A DNA stretch of 64,000 nucleotides from JAMLHH01 sp035515235 (GTDB lineage: Bacteria > Bacteroidota > Bacteroidia > Chitinophagales > JADIYW01): NCBI GenBank assembly GCA_035515235.1, contig DATJBS010000014.1:1-64000 (forward strand), written 5' to 3'. Under the pieces are notes generated by a model that made no database searches, had not been told where the DNA came from, and saw nothing but the letters and a program-made list of their open reading frames with translations. Position numbers and translations under genes: made by a program. Below, piece by piece: positions 1-8,932 of this stretch. How positions within the stretch are numbered: position 1 is the stretch's first letter; the number at the start of each line of letters is the position of its first letter.

Positions 1-136
1 TTTTTGACAACTTTTGGACGAGGAGGCAATTTCGGAAATATTTCCATTCAGAGGAGGGAGGTCAATCCTCTCTCTTTTGAAAAATATTACTCATTTTGCA
101 TTCTCGCTAAAGTTGCATTTACAACTTGAATCTTAG

Positions 137-592
137 CATAAAAATCAATGGTTGTGGAGATTACATAGATTACACCATTCCTCAGAAAAATTAAATACAC
201 TAGCACTAGGTAAATTTAATATTATTGATATTTTTCTTGAAATATTTATTATCAACGTTGGGCTGGTTCTCATTCAATTACCTGAAAATGTATTTTTTGC
301 TGCTCAATCATTTATGATTCCAGCTACCATACTAAGTCATTCTAATTTTGATGTAAAATTGCCATCATGGCTGAAGTGGATAGTCATTACTCCAACAAGC
401 CATAGGATACATCATTCTATTAATCAATTAGAACATGATTCAAATTATGGTGGTTTTAGTCATTTTTGGGACATTATTTTTAAAACTTATAATCCAGTAG
501 TGAATATGAAACCTGTCCAAACAGGTATTTCTGGTCATAAAATGTCTCCTTGGATTTGGAGTCAATTTTTTGATTTTCTTAAAAAAGATTAA
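137..592 (+). pseudogene. 5'-decayed fatty acid hydroxylase / sterol desaturase family gene
   Basis: The readable part, from a TTG near 152 to the stop at 592, carries two histidine clusters of the fatty acid hydroxylase superfamily: HRLHHS at the start and TPTSHRIHHS near residue 80, followed by the family ending NYGGFSHFWDIIF. These are membrane di-iron enzymes that hydroxylate or desaturate lipids. The N-terminal half with the first histidine box and membrane helices is missing. The frame continues upstream as HKNQWLWRLHRLHHS, which is the normal family context, but meets TAG at 134-136. The bases just before (about 108-136) resemble the expected preceding segment in another frame, which suggests a frameshift. 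I see no intact start. It is most likely a relic, though the window edge prevents seeing the far 5' end. Confidence 0.6.
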
Positions 593-1036
593 TTTTATAC
601 TTATTGTAAATTTCGCTATAATTAGAAGTGGTCAGATGAAAAGAGAAGTTGCTATAAATTCTGTTTAAAACCCTTATATCTTATAAGACCAAAAAGCTAT
701 CAATCTTTGTTTAATACGATTAGGTTTAGAATGAGAAGACTTTGATAACTTTATGAAGTACCGCCTAAAGATTTTTGGGAATATTCAAATAGTTATAAAA
801 TTATGAGAACATTTAAACTTCCAATATGGGTGCTAAGTAGGTTAGGAATATTTACTAAAATAGTCTATGCTAAATATTTCTCATTGCCTTACAAATAAGA
901 TTTAAAATTGAAGTAAAAGAAAATTTGAAGAAGCCTTACTATGAATATCTAGCAAAAAAGCATTTCTTAATTTCAATGATTTAATACTTCGAGCTTGATA
1001 ATCCAAAGATTCTTCCTGCGTCAGAATGACAGGTTT
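593..1036. other. gene-free stretch with coding relics and a short repeat
   Basis: No intact gene is visible here. Frame 749-898 on the plus strand reads about 49 residues ending in TAA (including YEVPPKDFWEYSNSYKIM and KYFSLPYK) and looks like the C-terminus of a decayed protein of unknown family. At about 1000-1032 the sequence AGATTCTTCCTGCGTCAGAA followed by TGACAGG has the look of a short dispersed intergenic repeat of a kind I recall from other Bacteroidota genomes; this is from memory and only one copy was seen in the window. It lies just past the 3' end of the following minus-strand gene. Confidence 0.35.
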
Positions 1037-2098
1037 TTATATCTTCTGCTCTATTTCATCTACTATAGAAAGAACATCGTCTTCAGCTTCAAAAATTGAA
1101 TTGATTTTCCCAGAAAAAATATCAACCACTCTATCGTTTTTCACTACAAAACAAGATCTGTCTGCATTCATGTTATCGAGTTTTGTTCTTATCGTCAAAA
1201 ACTTATCAACCACATAGAATTCTTCATTAAAAGCAGGATAATATTTGATTATTTCATCCCAAAAATGTGCTTTCAAAGTATTAAATTCTTCAACAGGCAT
1301 ATTTAAAAATTCAGCATGATGTCCTTGTGCCTTTATATATTCATCTGAAACTTTTAAAACTGAATGCTTGACATGATATAAAGAATAGATTTTTTTATTA
1401 TTATCTTGATAAAATCTATTTAAAGAAGAGAAGTTTCCATCCATTATTACAAAAGACTTTTCTTCAAATATATCTTTAGGAGTAACCAAAAGACTCAAAA
1501 CATTCTCATAAACAACAGGATATGATAACTTATTGGGAGTGTAATTCAAATAACTTGCATTAATCACTAAGTCAAACTCTTCATTGTCAATCTCAACTTT
1601 TTCTGAAGTTTGATTTATAGAATTTACTGTATAATTAAGTCGAAGATGATTTTTTAAAATACTTTTAAAATACTTTTTAGCTTTTACTGAATTCACAGCA
1701 TATTCATCGCATTGAACAGCTCCTTCTATGTTAGAAAATCCATAGTTTTCAGAATCAACTTGTCTAAAACTTAAACCTGAAGCATTTAATATTTGTAAGT
1801 AAGTATCAAAATCTAATAAAGATTGATTTTTAGCAATTAAGTAAAAATTATTTTCAACTTTTTCACACAGCTTACCATATGAATCTATGAATCTTTTAAA
1901 ATTTCTAGCACACTCTTTTCTAGTTAAAAAAGATCTTGGATAATGAAAGCCTTGATGTAATCTTCCAGTGTTAAAAGTGGAGGCTTTTTCAAAAATGTCT
2001 GATTGTTTTTCAAATAGAACTACATCATGTCGCTGAGCAATTAATGAAACTGCAATATGACAACCAAACCAACCAGCACCTACAATAGCTATACGCAT
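1037..2098 (-). CDS. FAD-dependent oxidoreductase (DAO-like fold)
   Basis: The protein of 353 aa begins with a Rossmann dinucleotide-binding motif, IAIVGAGWFGCHIA, followed by an acidic residue at the end of strand 2 (VVLFEKQ), as in flavoproteins of the D-amino-acid oxidase / UDP-galactopyranose mutase-like groups. The next segment, STFNTGRLHQGFHYPRS, resembles the FAD-contacting loop of DAO-type enzymes. No signal peptide or membrane helix is visible, so it is probably cytoplasmic. The substrate cannot be read from sequence. Its place at the edge of a glycosyltransferase and amidotransferase cluster suggests oxidation of a sugar or amino-sugar precursor, which is inference. It is separated by 160 bp from the next minus-strand gene, so it may have its own promoter. 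Confidence 0.7.
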   Translation of the reverse strand: MRIAIVGAGWFGCHIAVSLIAQRHDVVLFEKQSDIFEKASTFNTGRLHQGFHYPRSFLTRKECARNFKRFIDSYGKLCEKVENNFYLIAKNQSLLDFDTYLQILNASGLSFRQVDSENYGFSNIEGAVQCDEYAVNSVKAKKYFKSILKNHLRLNYTVNSINQTSEKVEIDNEEFDLVINASYLNYTPNKLSYPVVYENVLSLLVTPKDIFEEKSFVIMDGNFSSLNRFYQDNNKKIYSLYHVKHSVLKVSDEYIKAQGHHAEFLNMPVEEFNTLKAHFWDEIIKYYPAFNEEFYVVDKFLTIRTKLDNMNADRSCFVVKNDRVVDIFSGKINSIFEAEDDVLSIVDEIEQKI

Positions 2099-2258
2099 TA
2101 ATTAAGAAGTTATTTCTTTTTTGCAATTACAATGCATCATAATCTTGAGAAATTAAAACGAATTTAAAAATATTTGGTAGCAAAAAATAGAAATCTACCC
2201 TAATAGGAATATAAACTGACTTAGAGATATTGATTTGACTTATAGACACTATAGATAA

Positions 2259-3809
2259 TTAATTGTTTATTTTCTTAAATACTTCTACCTTAAACTTTTT
2301 TTCAATAAAAAAATCCCTTCCATATTTAGTGTAATATTCAAAGGTGTATGCGGGATGTGACATAAAATGAGACCCTGAATAAAGTAATTGTACATTTCCA
2401 TTTGGTTTATATTTTTGGTAACTGTTTAAAACAATATCATCAGGATAATTATAAAAGAAACAAAAATTTAAAAGTAACAGCTGACCTTTATGGGTTTCGT
2501 TAGGTTTTATTTTTTGCATTTTAATTATTGGCCATACAATAGATGTATCTACATAGCTTTCATTCTCATCATAAACTATAATCGGTCTAATCTCATATTT
2601 ATATTCAATATTATCATTCAACTCAAACAAACCTTTTTCGTATTTAATAGTTCTAGGATAGGAAATCGAGTTCAAATTATTTATAACAAAGAGAAAGTTA
2701 ACAAATGCCCCAACTAAAAAAAACCGTCTCGTTTTAGGATATACATTAATGATTAACAATACTCCTATAATCAGAAAGGGATAATACAAATGCAAAACTC
2801 TACCATAAAACACCATGCCTCCAGTCAAAACTGCTTGTAATCCATATACTATATAAAAGATCACTGCTATCTGAAAGAGTCTTTTAGCTGGTATTGAAAT
2901 TACATTTTTATAAAAAACAGAATAAAAAACAGCTCCAAAAGATATGACAAGTAAAAAGACTCCCCAATATCCCTCAACTAAAGAAAAGTATCTGAAAATA
3001 TAAACTAAACCTTCTTCAGTAGAACCATGGTAGACTGTTTTAGAAAAGAAGATTAGAAAGTCCATATATGATTGCTGAGTTAAAGACGAAACCCATTCCA
3101 AGAAAAATAATAACAAAAAGCAGGGTAGAGACAACAAGAATGTAGAAAGAATTTTTCGTTTAAAACTACCTCCGTCCACTAACATTAATAATGCCCATGC
3201 TACAAAAAGCAAAACAAAATTTCCGTAATAATTGAAGTATCCTAAAGCGCAAAAAAATCCTGCAAAAAAAATCTTTTTATATGTAATTTTAGGAGCTAAA
3301 ACAATATAAATGGAAATCAAATGAAATAAAAGAGAGGTTTCGTAAGGCAAAATATGCCGAGTGTAAAGATTAGTATTTAAAAGAGTTCCGGCTAAAAACA
3401 CACCTAATAGAGCATCTGAAGTTTTAAAATCCAATCTTAGTAGTATCTTATAAAAAACATAAGAAATCAACATGGAAACTATCACATTGAATAAACCCAT
3501 TATAATCAATGCTTGGGGGCTACTTTCTGGTATTGACAACCAATTAGCATATAACTTTAAAAAAAACGTTTCTACTAGACGAATACTCACTTCAATATAA
3601 TTCGTCAACATATTTATAACTAAGAAATTCCATTTGGATGGATCAAAAACGATCAATCTATCATAGAATTCTAATAATTTCAAAAAAGGAATTTCGTCAC
3701 CATCCTCTAGATAGCCAACACCTTGAAGACTTAATCTACCTACTAATAAAGTTATAAAGATTACTAAGAAGGAAATCTTAGAATAATGTTTTACAATCCA
3801 ATTTTTCAT
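2259..3809 (-). CDS. multi-pass membrane protein, GT-C glycosyltransferase-like
   Basis: This 516-aa protein has about ten hydrophobic helices and a soluble C-terminal tail of about 130 residues. The first extracytoplasmic loop holds an acidic patch (YLEDGDEIPF, about residues 33-42), in the place where GT-C transferases of the ArnT/PMT type carry their catalytic Asp/Glu. Such enzymes move sugars from polyprenyl phosphates on the outer face of the inner membrane. No family signature beyond topology and the acidic loop is clear, so the call is by shape. It lies 9 bp downstream of the amidotransferase fusion gene on the same strand and is probably co-transcribed with it. Confidence 0.5.
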   Translation of the reverse strand: MKNWIVKHYSKISFLVIFITLLVGRLSLQGVGYLEDGDEIPFLKLLEFYDRLIVFDPSKWNFLVINMLTNYIEVSIRLVETFFLKLYANWLSIPESSPQALIIMGLFNVIVSMLISYVFYKILLRLDFKTSDALLGVFLAGTLLNTNLYTRHILPYETSLLFHLISIYIVLAPKITYKKIFFAGFFCALGYFNYYGNFVLLFVAWALLMLVDGGSFKRKILSTFLLSLPCFLLLFFLEWVSSLTQQSYMDFLIFFSKTVYHGSTEEGLVYIFRYFSLVEGYWGVFLLVISFGAVFYSVFYKNVISIPAKRLFQIAVIFYIVYGLQAVLTGGMVFYGRVLHLYYPFLIIGVLLIINVYPKTRRFFLVGAFVNFLFVINNLNSISYPRTIKYEKGLFELNDNIEYKYEIRPIIVYDENESYVDTSIVWPIIKMQKIKPNETHKGQLLLLNFCFFYNYPDDIVLNSYQKYKPNGNVQLLYSGSHFMSHPAYTFEYYTKYGRDFFIEKKFKVEVFKKINN

Positions 3810-3818
3810 TAATAATTT

Positions 3819-5792
3819 TTAATACAATTTTTTTATTTGATCAACTACTGTCAGAACTTCATCCCCGTCTAAACCAACATGATCAAAATACCATCTTAAT
3901 GATTCATATCTAGGTGCGTTTTCATTTTGTACTATCGCCAAAGCTTCTATTCTACTCAACTTCCCTTCACGAATTTGTCTAGATCTAAATGAATCATTTT
4001 CAGTAAAACCTTGCACTTGATAATATATATAATTGTAAAATGCAGATGAACCATCATCAGTACGCCACATTTGCGTAGTCTCTTTTGAAGTTTCCCAATT
4101 GTACTCTTCTATTAATGTTCGATTAATATGCTCTTCCTCCCATGGTATATAATGCCATAAATACATGTAATCGTGCTTTTGCATGTAAGTAGAAAAATAA
4201 GCTAGACCAGTATCCCAAAAAGAAGCGTTAAAATAAGCAGGATTTCTAAGATACCTATAACCATAAAAACTCAATAACTTAAGCTTGTCTTTCAAAGGTA
4301 AATCATGAATAACTCCGCCTTTATCTGCATCTTTTATACCACAATGTCCATTTTTAAATTCTTCTCTCTCTAACTCATTTCCTCTAAAAAAGAACATGAG
4401 CTTAAGGTCATACTTTTTCATTAGCTGATTAGCATAAAACTCACATTGCTTATCTCCTTGCATAAACAAGGGAATCATTCCTAAGTGAGGATCTTTCATC
4501 CATGCTTTAATATTCTTTTGTATATGGATTCTTTTTTTGGTAATGTCAGCAGAAAGTAGCAAATGTTCTATTCCTAACTGACCTAACATTCTAGCTTGAT
4601 TTCTTCTTGCTAAATCTGTTATCATTCCCCAATCATAAGTATATGCAAGAGGATTTAATCCTAATTCCTTTTTCAAATAATGCAATCCGTAAGAACTATC
4701 TCTACCTCCACTAAATGCAGCTAAGCAATCAGGCTCCCCATTTTTGCTTCTATATTTTTCCAAAGCATTCTCTAGGTTTTCTTTTCCTCTGTATAATATC
4801 GGTTGATGCTCATTACAAAAATTACAAACTCCATCTTTATCAAAAGTTATAAAAGGAGTTGTAAATGGCAAAATACACTTAGTACATCTTTTTATTTTAT
4901 TGATTCGATCTACATCTATTTGATGTCTTTCTAAGTTTGAAATATTATTCTTAATAGAATATAGTTTTTCAACTTCTAGATCAATCGGATGAAAGCTAAA
5001 GTCTCTTACAGTTCCTGTAGAAGGGTTATGATCTAATTCAATTTCATCTTTAATAGATTGACTAAAATCAATGGTTTGTAGTTGGCCATTTCCAAAAATA
5101 AGTAAGTTGTGAGGCTTTATTTGAAAAACATTATTCTTTGAATTCTCAATATTTGCATCTTTTAAAAAGATAGCTTCAGAAGCAAAAAACAGTTTGTTCT
5201 TGTTAGAGTCATAGTAATAATAAAGAGACCCTGTATTAGAAGCTAATACTAGCGCATTAGTTGATTGTTCATAAATTGCAATACTTGCAGATCCTTCAAG
5301 ATCATTAAATAATTGCTGGACAGAATGAGCAATGGTATTATTCTTTCTTAAGTAGCAATAATACTCCAAAAGCACCTTTGAATCTAAACTTGGCAATAAC
5401 CTCACCTCTCCCATTTTAGCCCAAATAGTTTCACAATTGGTTACAATTCCATTGTGAATACATATTGTTTGTTGATCTTCAGAGAGAATTGGATGATTAT
5501 TGGATTGATCTAATTGCTCTCCATTAGTAGCTAAACGAGAGTGCCCTATAACGGTATGTACCTTTAAGGGATAAATAGAAGTCCGAAAATTTTTATACTC
5601 TTTGCTCTTTTGCAATTCTATAGCTCCTAAAGAGGAACGAATAACAAACGTATGATGCTCGCTAGATATACATGCTACTCCTGAAGCTTCCTTTCCTCTT
5701 TCATCAGAAACTCTCATTAAAGCATGGAAAACAGATTCATTACTCTCAAATAAATCAGGATTTCCTAACTTATAGCCATAGATTCCACACAT
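3819..5792 (-). CDS. class II glutamine amidotransferase fused to PP-loop N-acetyl-sugar amidotransferase
   Basis: The protein of 657 aa joins two catalytic units. Residues 1 to about 250 form an Ntn-type class II glutaminase: it starts MCGIYGY with the nucleophile Cys2, and has GHSRLATNG and HNGIVTN motifs as in GlmS and AsnB. After a linker comes a four-cysteine cluster (C303, C306, C323, C326) and a PP-loop SGGRDSS at about 361, both typical of N-acetyl sugar amidotransferases of the WbpG/PseA/LegM type. Those enzymes activate a sugar acetamido group with ATP and replace oxygen with ammonia to make acetamidino sugars; in known systems the glutaminase is a separate HisH-like protein. Here both functions appear in one chain. 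The start is fixed by Cys2. It is followed after 9 bp by the GT-C-like gene. Confidence 0.8.
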   Translation of the reverse strand: MCGIYGYKLGNPDLFESNESVFHALMRVSDERGKEASGVACISSEHHTFVIRSSLGAIELQKSKEYKNFRTSIYPLKVHTVIGHSRLATNGEQLDQSNNHPILSEDQQTICIHNGIVTNCETIWAKMGEVRLLPSLDSKVLLEYYCYLRKNNTIAHSVQQLFNDLEGSASIAIYEQSTNALVLASNTGSLYYYYDSNKNKLFFASEAIFLKDANIENSKNNVFQIKPHNLLIFGNGQLQTIDFSQSIKDEIELDHNPSTGTVRDFSFHPIDLEVEKLYSIKNNISNLERHQIDVDRINKIKRCTKCILPFTTPFITFDKDGVCNFCNEHQPILYRGKENLENALEKYRSKNGEPDCLAAFSGGRDSSYGLHYLKKELGLNPLAYTYDWGMITDLARRNQARMLGQLGIEHLLLSADITKKRIHIQKNIKAWMKDPHLGMIPLFMQGDKQCEFYANQLMKKYDLKLMFFFRGNELEREEFKNGHCGIKDADKGGVIHDLPLKDKLKLLSFYGYRYLRNPAYFNASFWDTGLAYFSTYMQKHDYMYLWHYIPWEEEHINRTLIEEYNWETSKETTQMWRTDDGSSAFYNYIYYQVQGFTENDSFRSRQIREGKLSRIEALAIVQNENAPRYESLRWYFDHVGLDGDEVLTVVDQIKKLY

Positions 5793-5851
5793 ACATTAAT
5801 TTAAAGGAGATTTTCAACAATCAATCTGTATTTGAGTGTAAGAAAAGAAAT

Positions 5852-6883
5852 TTAAAGGTCATTCTGACTTTTAATAAAAATATATTCTTCCTTCTTTGCT
5901 CTTCTGTAAAATAAATCTTTTAAAATAAATGGCTTTGTAGCAAAGAAGAATAAAAAGGTATAGAGTTTGGATGACTTAAAAGATAAAGGAAGATTTATAA
6001 ACTTATAAGCTACACTTATTCCACCATCAATATTTTCAACTTGATGCCACATATGTGAAGGAAACCATAAAACATCTCCAGGCTCTAAGACTAACTCGTA
6101 CCTCTGAGCGTATTTAAGTAAGGGGAAATTAGGATCATCTAATTGATATGGATCAGCATGAGTAAAATTATAAGTTCTTCTTTCAGCTCTAGGATTTAAA
6201 AAAATACTTTCCTTCGATGGCCATAATATCCATTTTTTTCTTCCTGTAATTTGAATAAAGAGAGTTTGGGCAAAACCAGAATGAATAGGAGTCATTGATT
6301 TAGCACCACCTATAAACATTAAAAACTGCTTTCCTGAGCTTAGAGAAATACTGAATTTTTCAAGCCAAGATTTATTAAAATCATCTTTTAAATTGGATTG
6401 TTCATCCATTATTCTTGAAAACTTAAGGTACTTTTTAGAACCCTTTTCTAATTCTTCAAGATACTTTCCAAATGTACTATATTCAAAATCTTGAGGGCTA
6501 TTTCTATCTACTAGTCCAACATTATCAATAATATTAAGAGGGCTATCTCCATAATTATCTTTAAAATATTGGTAACTCCAATTCCTAACACTTTTCCAAT
6601 CTGATGCAGCATTCTTAAATAATACTGGTTGGTCAATATTCTGAAGATATTTTTTATTTAATACCTCATTATCAATGTTTTTATCGATAACTATTGGTAT
6701 ATCCAATACTCTTCCTCTATTAGAATCTTTCAACCTAGCATCAATTGAATCGATGAGTTTTTGACGATTAGAATAAAAGAGCTTATTGAAGTTTTTTAGC
6801 CCTAAAAAATGTTCTAAGAAAAAATACAGTTTAAATAGAAACAATTGTATTCTTGTTACTTCATTTGCTTTCATATATAACAC
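5852..6883 (-). CDS. JmjC/cupin_8 Fe(II)/2-oxoglutarate-type protein with HxG instead of HxD
   Basis: The C-terminal two thirds of this 343-aa protein is a cupin_8/JmjC domain: TPIHSGFAQTLFIQ, GRKKWILWP, then LEPGDVLWFPSHMWHQVEN. Family members normally bind iron with HxD plus a distal His. Here H201 is followed by S202 and G203, so the carboxylate ligand is missing, while the distal H280 and the 2-oxoglutarate-side residues of the strand remain. Loss of the acid to Gly or Ala is the hallmark of Fe/2OG halogenases such as SyrB2, WelO5 and BesD, but also occurs in inactive relatives. The N-terminus is basic and hydrophobic. A second Met at residue 4 is an alternative start. It is the first gene of the minus-strand run, 59 bp upstream of the amidotransferase fusion. 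Confidence 0.75.
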   Translation of the reverse strand: MLYMKANEVTRIQLFLFKLYFFLEHFLGLKNFNKLFYSNRQKLIDSIDARLKDSNRGRVLDIPIVIDKNIDNEVLNKKYLQNIDQPVLFKNAASDWKSVRNWSYQYFKDNYGDSPLNIIDNVGLVDRNSPQDFEYSTFGKYLEELEKGSKKYLKFSRIMDEQSNLKDDFNKSWLEKFSISLSSGKQFLMFIGGAKSMTPIHSGFAQTLFIQITGRKKWILWPSKESIFLNPRAERRTYNFTHADPYQLDDPNFPLLKYAQRYELVLEPGDVLWFPSHMWHQVENIDGGISVAYKFINLPLSFKSSKLYTFLFFFATKPFILKDLFYRRAKKEEYIFIKSQNDL

Positions 6884-7067
6884 ATTAAAACTTCTAAATA
6901 ATTAATACAATCAATCAAAAAAAATTCATTGTTTTAAAAAAGAAGTTCTATTAACTTCTAAATAGATTGACTGAATCATATTGCATTTCAAATATAAGGC
7001 TTAGAAGTAAGATAGTTTAACTGATAATCTATAAAAAGCAAATTTAAAAAATCATAGCTGATAGGAA

Positions 7068-7075
7068 TATATTTG
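7068..7075 (+). promoter_or_regulatory. candidate -7 element for the GT2 gene
   Basis: TATATTTG is a perfect match to the Bacteroidota -7 consensus TAnnTTTG and lies about 69 bp before the ATG at 7144. No convincing TTG is found at the -33 position, so this is a weak call. The rest of the 260-bp divergent gap between 6883 and 7144 is AT-rich and shows no coding frame. Confidence 0.35.
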
Positions 7076-7143
7076 TATATTGTTAATAATATTCAGATCT
7101 CAATGTATACAACAATTCAAATAATTTATATACTAAATTTAAA

Positions 7144-8091
7144 ATGCTAAAAGAGAAATTAATAGTAGTTATCATACCTGCTTATAATGAAGACTATAAT
7201 ATTTCTAAAGTCATTGAAACTATGCCAGAATTTGTAGATCGGATTCTTATCATAAACGATGGTAGCCAGGATGATACTTCAAATCAAGTAAAAAAATATT
7301 TTAATACTGAATATAATATTAGCCTTCAATCAATTTTATTTCCTAAGACCATTGGACCTCATAAGATAGAAGCATCTGACTATGAATATTCTAGAATAGT
7401 AATTGTACATCATAATAAAAACCTTGGAAAAGGAGCTGGAATCAAAACTGGCTATCAAATATGCCAACAGCTTTCAGTCCATGGTATAGCCACAATGGAT
7501 GGTGACGGTCAGATGGACCCAGAGGATCTCATAAATATTTGTAATCCTATAATAGAAAACAAAGCTCAATATACTAAAGGCAATAGATTGACTTTTAATC
7601 AAGTAAAAAAAATCATGCCTCCCTCAAGATATTTTGGAAACTTAATTCTTACATTTTTTACTAGAATTAGTTCTGGATATTGGAATATTTTAGATACACA
7701 AACTGGATATACTTGCATTTCCCTAAATCAATTAAAAAATATAAATATTGACAATTTATATCCACTTTATGGATACCCTAATGAAATGTTAGCAATCCTA
7801 AACACTCAAAACACATTATTAAAAGAAGTAAATGTCAGACCTATATATGAAACCCATCATAAAAGCAAGATGCATATACCAAAGGTTATTCCTAGAATCA
7901 CTATTTTATTATTAAAATCTTATTTTCAAAGAATCTTCAACAAGTATCTAATACAGAAGAAACATCCAATTTTTTTATTGATTTTAATTGCAATTATTAG
8001 CTTTCCTTTCTTTCCAAAAACAGCCATTTCCCTCTATTTGATAGGAACAATATGGGATATCCAATTAGGTCAAAAATTAATTATTAAATAG
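7144..8091 (+). CDS. GT2 family glycosyltransferase (DPM/ArnC-like)
   Basis: This 315-aa protein has a GT-A fold of the polyprenyl-phosphate sugar transferase type. It starts with the nucleotide-binding strand VVIIPAYNEDYNISKVIE and IINDGSQDDT, and has the metal-binding acidic motif ATMDGDGQMDPEDL near residue 120. A segment between about 50 and 80 is an insertion compared with compact family members. The last 60 residues contain two hydrophobic stretches that may anchor it in the membrane. It probably charges undecaprenyl phosphate or adds a sugar to a lipid-linked intermediate. It is the only plus-strand gene within a minus-strand run and overlaps the convergent deacetylase gene by 8 bp. 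Confidence 0.8.
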   Translation: MLKEKLIVVIIPAYNEDYNISKVIETMPEFVDRILIINDGSQDDTSNQVKKYFNTEYNISLQSILFPKTIGPHKIEASDYEYSRIVIVHHNKNLGKGAGIKTGYQICQQLSVHGIATMDGDGQMDPEDLINICNPIIENKAQYTKGNRLTFNQVKKIMPPSRYFGNLILTFFTRISSGYWNILDTQTGYTCISLNQLKNINIDNLYPLYGYPNEMLAILNTQNTLLKEVNVRPIYETHHKSKMHIPKVIPRITILLLKSYFQRIFNKYLIQKKHPIFLLILIAIISFPFFPKTAISLYLIGTIWDIQLGQKLIIK

Positions 8092-8932
8092 TCAATTCGC
8101 TTTTAATATTCTCAAAAGACGTCCAGGACATTAGATTTAGAATACTTTCAATTTTTTGTAAATAACTATCAACATTATAATAAGCGACCATTTTGTTTTT
8201 GAAAGGAACATTAATTTGAGGAATCTCTTTATCAATTTCCCAAGGATGAAAATAGAAATTTACCAATCTGTCTTTTGCAATATTTTTCAGCATCAACGAT
8301 AGCATCCATTGAGGAATATATCTGCCATAAATCCCTCCAGTACATGGAATTTTTAAAAACCCTAATTTGTAAACTGTCAAAGGAAACTCTATAATCTTAG
8401 CTGTTGAAGTATTGTTTAATAGATTACTTTTACAAATATAATATGGTGAAAGATTGGCTCCATTAATGCCATGCAATGGTGTCTTTATTGGAAAGATGCT
8501 AGAATCATAATCAAAGCCTTCTTCTTCTAAAATATCAATTAACCAAGAGGTTTTTTCATCTAAAGAATAATGGGGAGCTCTGTATCCTTTTATTTCTTTC
8601 CCTATAATATCAGAAAGAATTTTATTGGTTGTACTTATTTCTTCTTGTGCTTTTAGGTGTGACAAATGCCAAAGTGGAGTATGACTATATCCATGTGAAG
8701 CTATTTCATGCCCTTTACTATAAATTTTATTAATTAGAGTTGGATTTTCACGAGCTATTTCTCCTAAAACAAAGAATGTAGCAATTACATTATTGGCTTC
8801 AAAAAGATCTAAAATTTGATCAATTGTAAATGAAATTCTTTTGACTTGATTGCTCTTTGGAGCAAATTCTTTTAAATGTCCAGAATGATACCAATCCTCA
8901 ACATCAATAGATATGGCATGTCGTTTAATCAT
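8084..8932 (-). CDS. polysaccharide deacetylase, CE4 with DUF3473-type C-terminus
   Basis: With the start at the ATG at 8932 the protein has 282 aa. It shows NodB-fold motifs in order: AISIDVEDWYH with the catalytic and metal-binding aspartates, HEIASHGYSH with the metal-binding histidines, GYRAPHYSLDE, and FYFHPWEIDKEIP near the C-terminus. The last is the DUF3473 region seen in deacetylases of exopolysaccharide clusters, including those linked to the exosortase A system; no exosortase is visible here. It would remove N-acetyl groups from a glycan. I prefer 8932 over the in-frame ATG at 8953 because the family begins close to the SIDVEDW strand and because 8932 gives an 8-bp ATGATTAA overlap with the upstream asnB stop, implying translational coupling. 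Confidence 0.85.
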   Translation of the reverse strand: MIKRHAISIDVEDWYHSGHLKEFAPKSNQVKRISFTIDQILDLFEANNVIATFFVLGEIARENPTLINKIYSKGHEIASHGYSHTPLWHLSHLKAQEEISTTNKILSDIIGKEIKGYRAPHYSLDEKTSWLIDILEEEGFDYDSSIFPIKTPLHGINGANLSPYYICKSNLLNNTSTAKIIEFPLTVYKLGFLKIPCTGGIYGRYIPQWMLSLMLKNIAKDRLVNFYFHPWEIDKEIPQINVPFKNKMVAYYNVDSYLQKIESILNLMSWTSFENIKSELTI

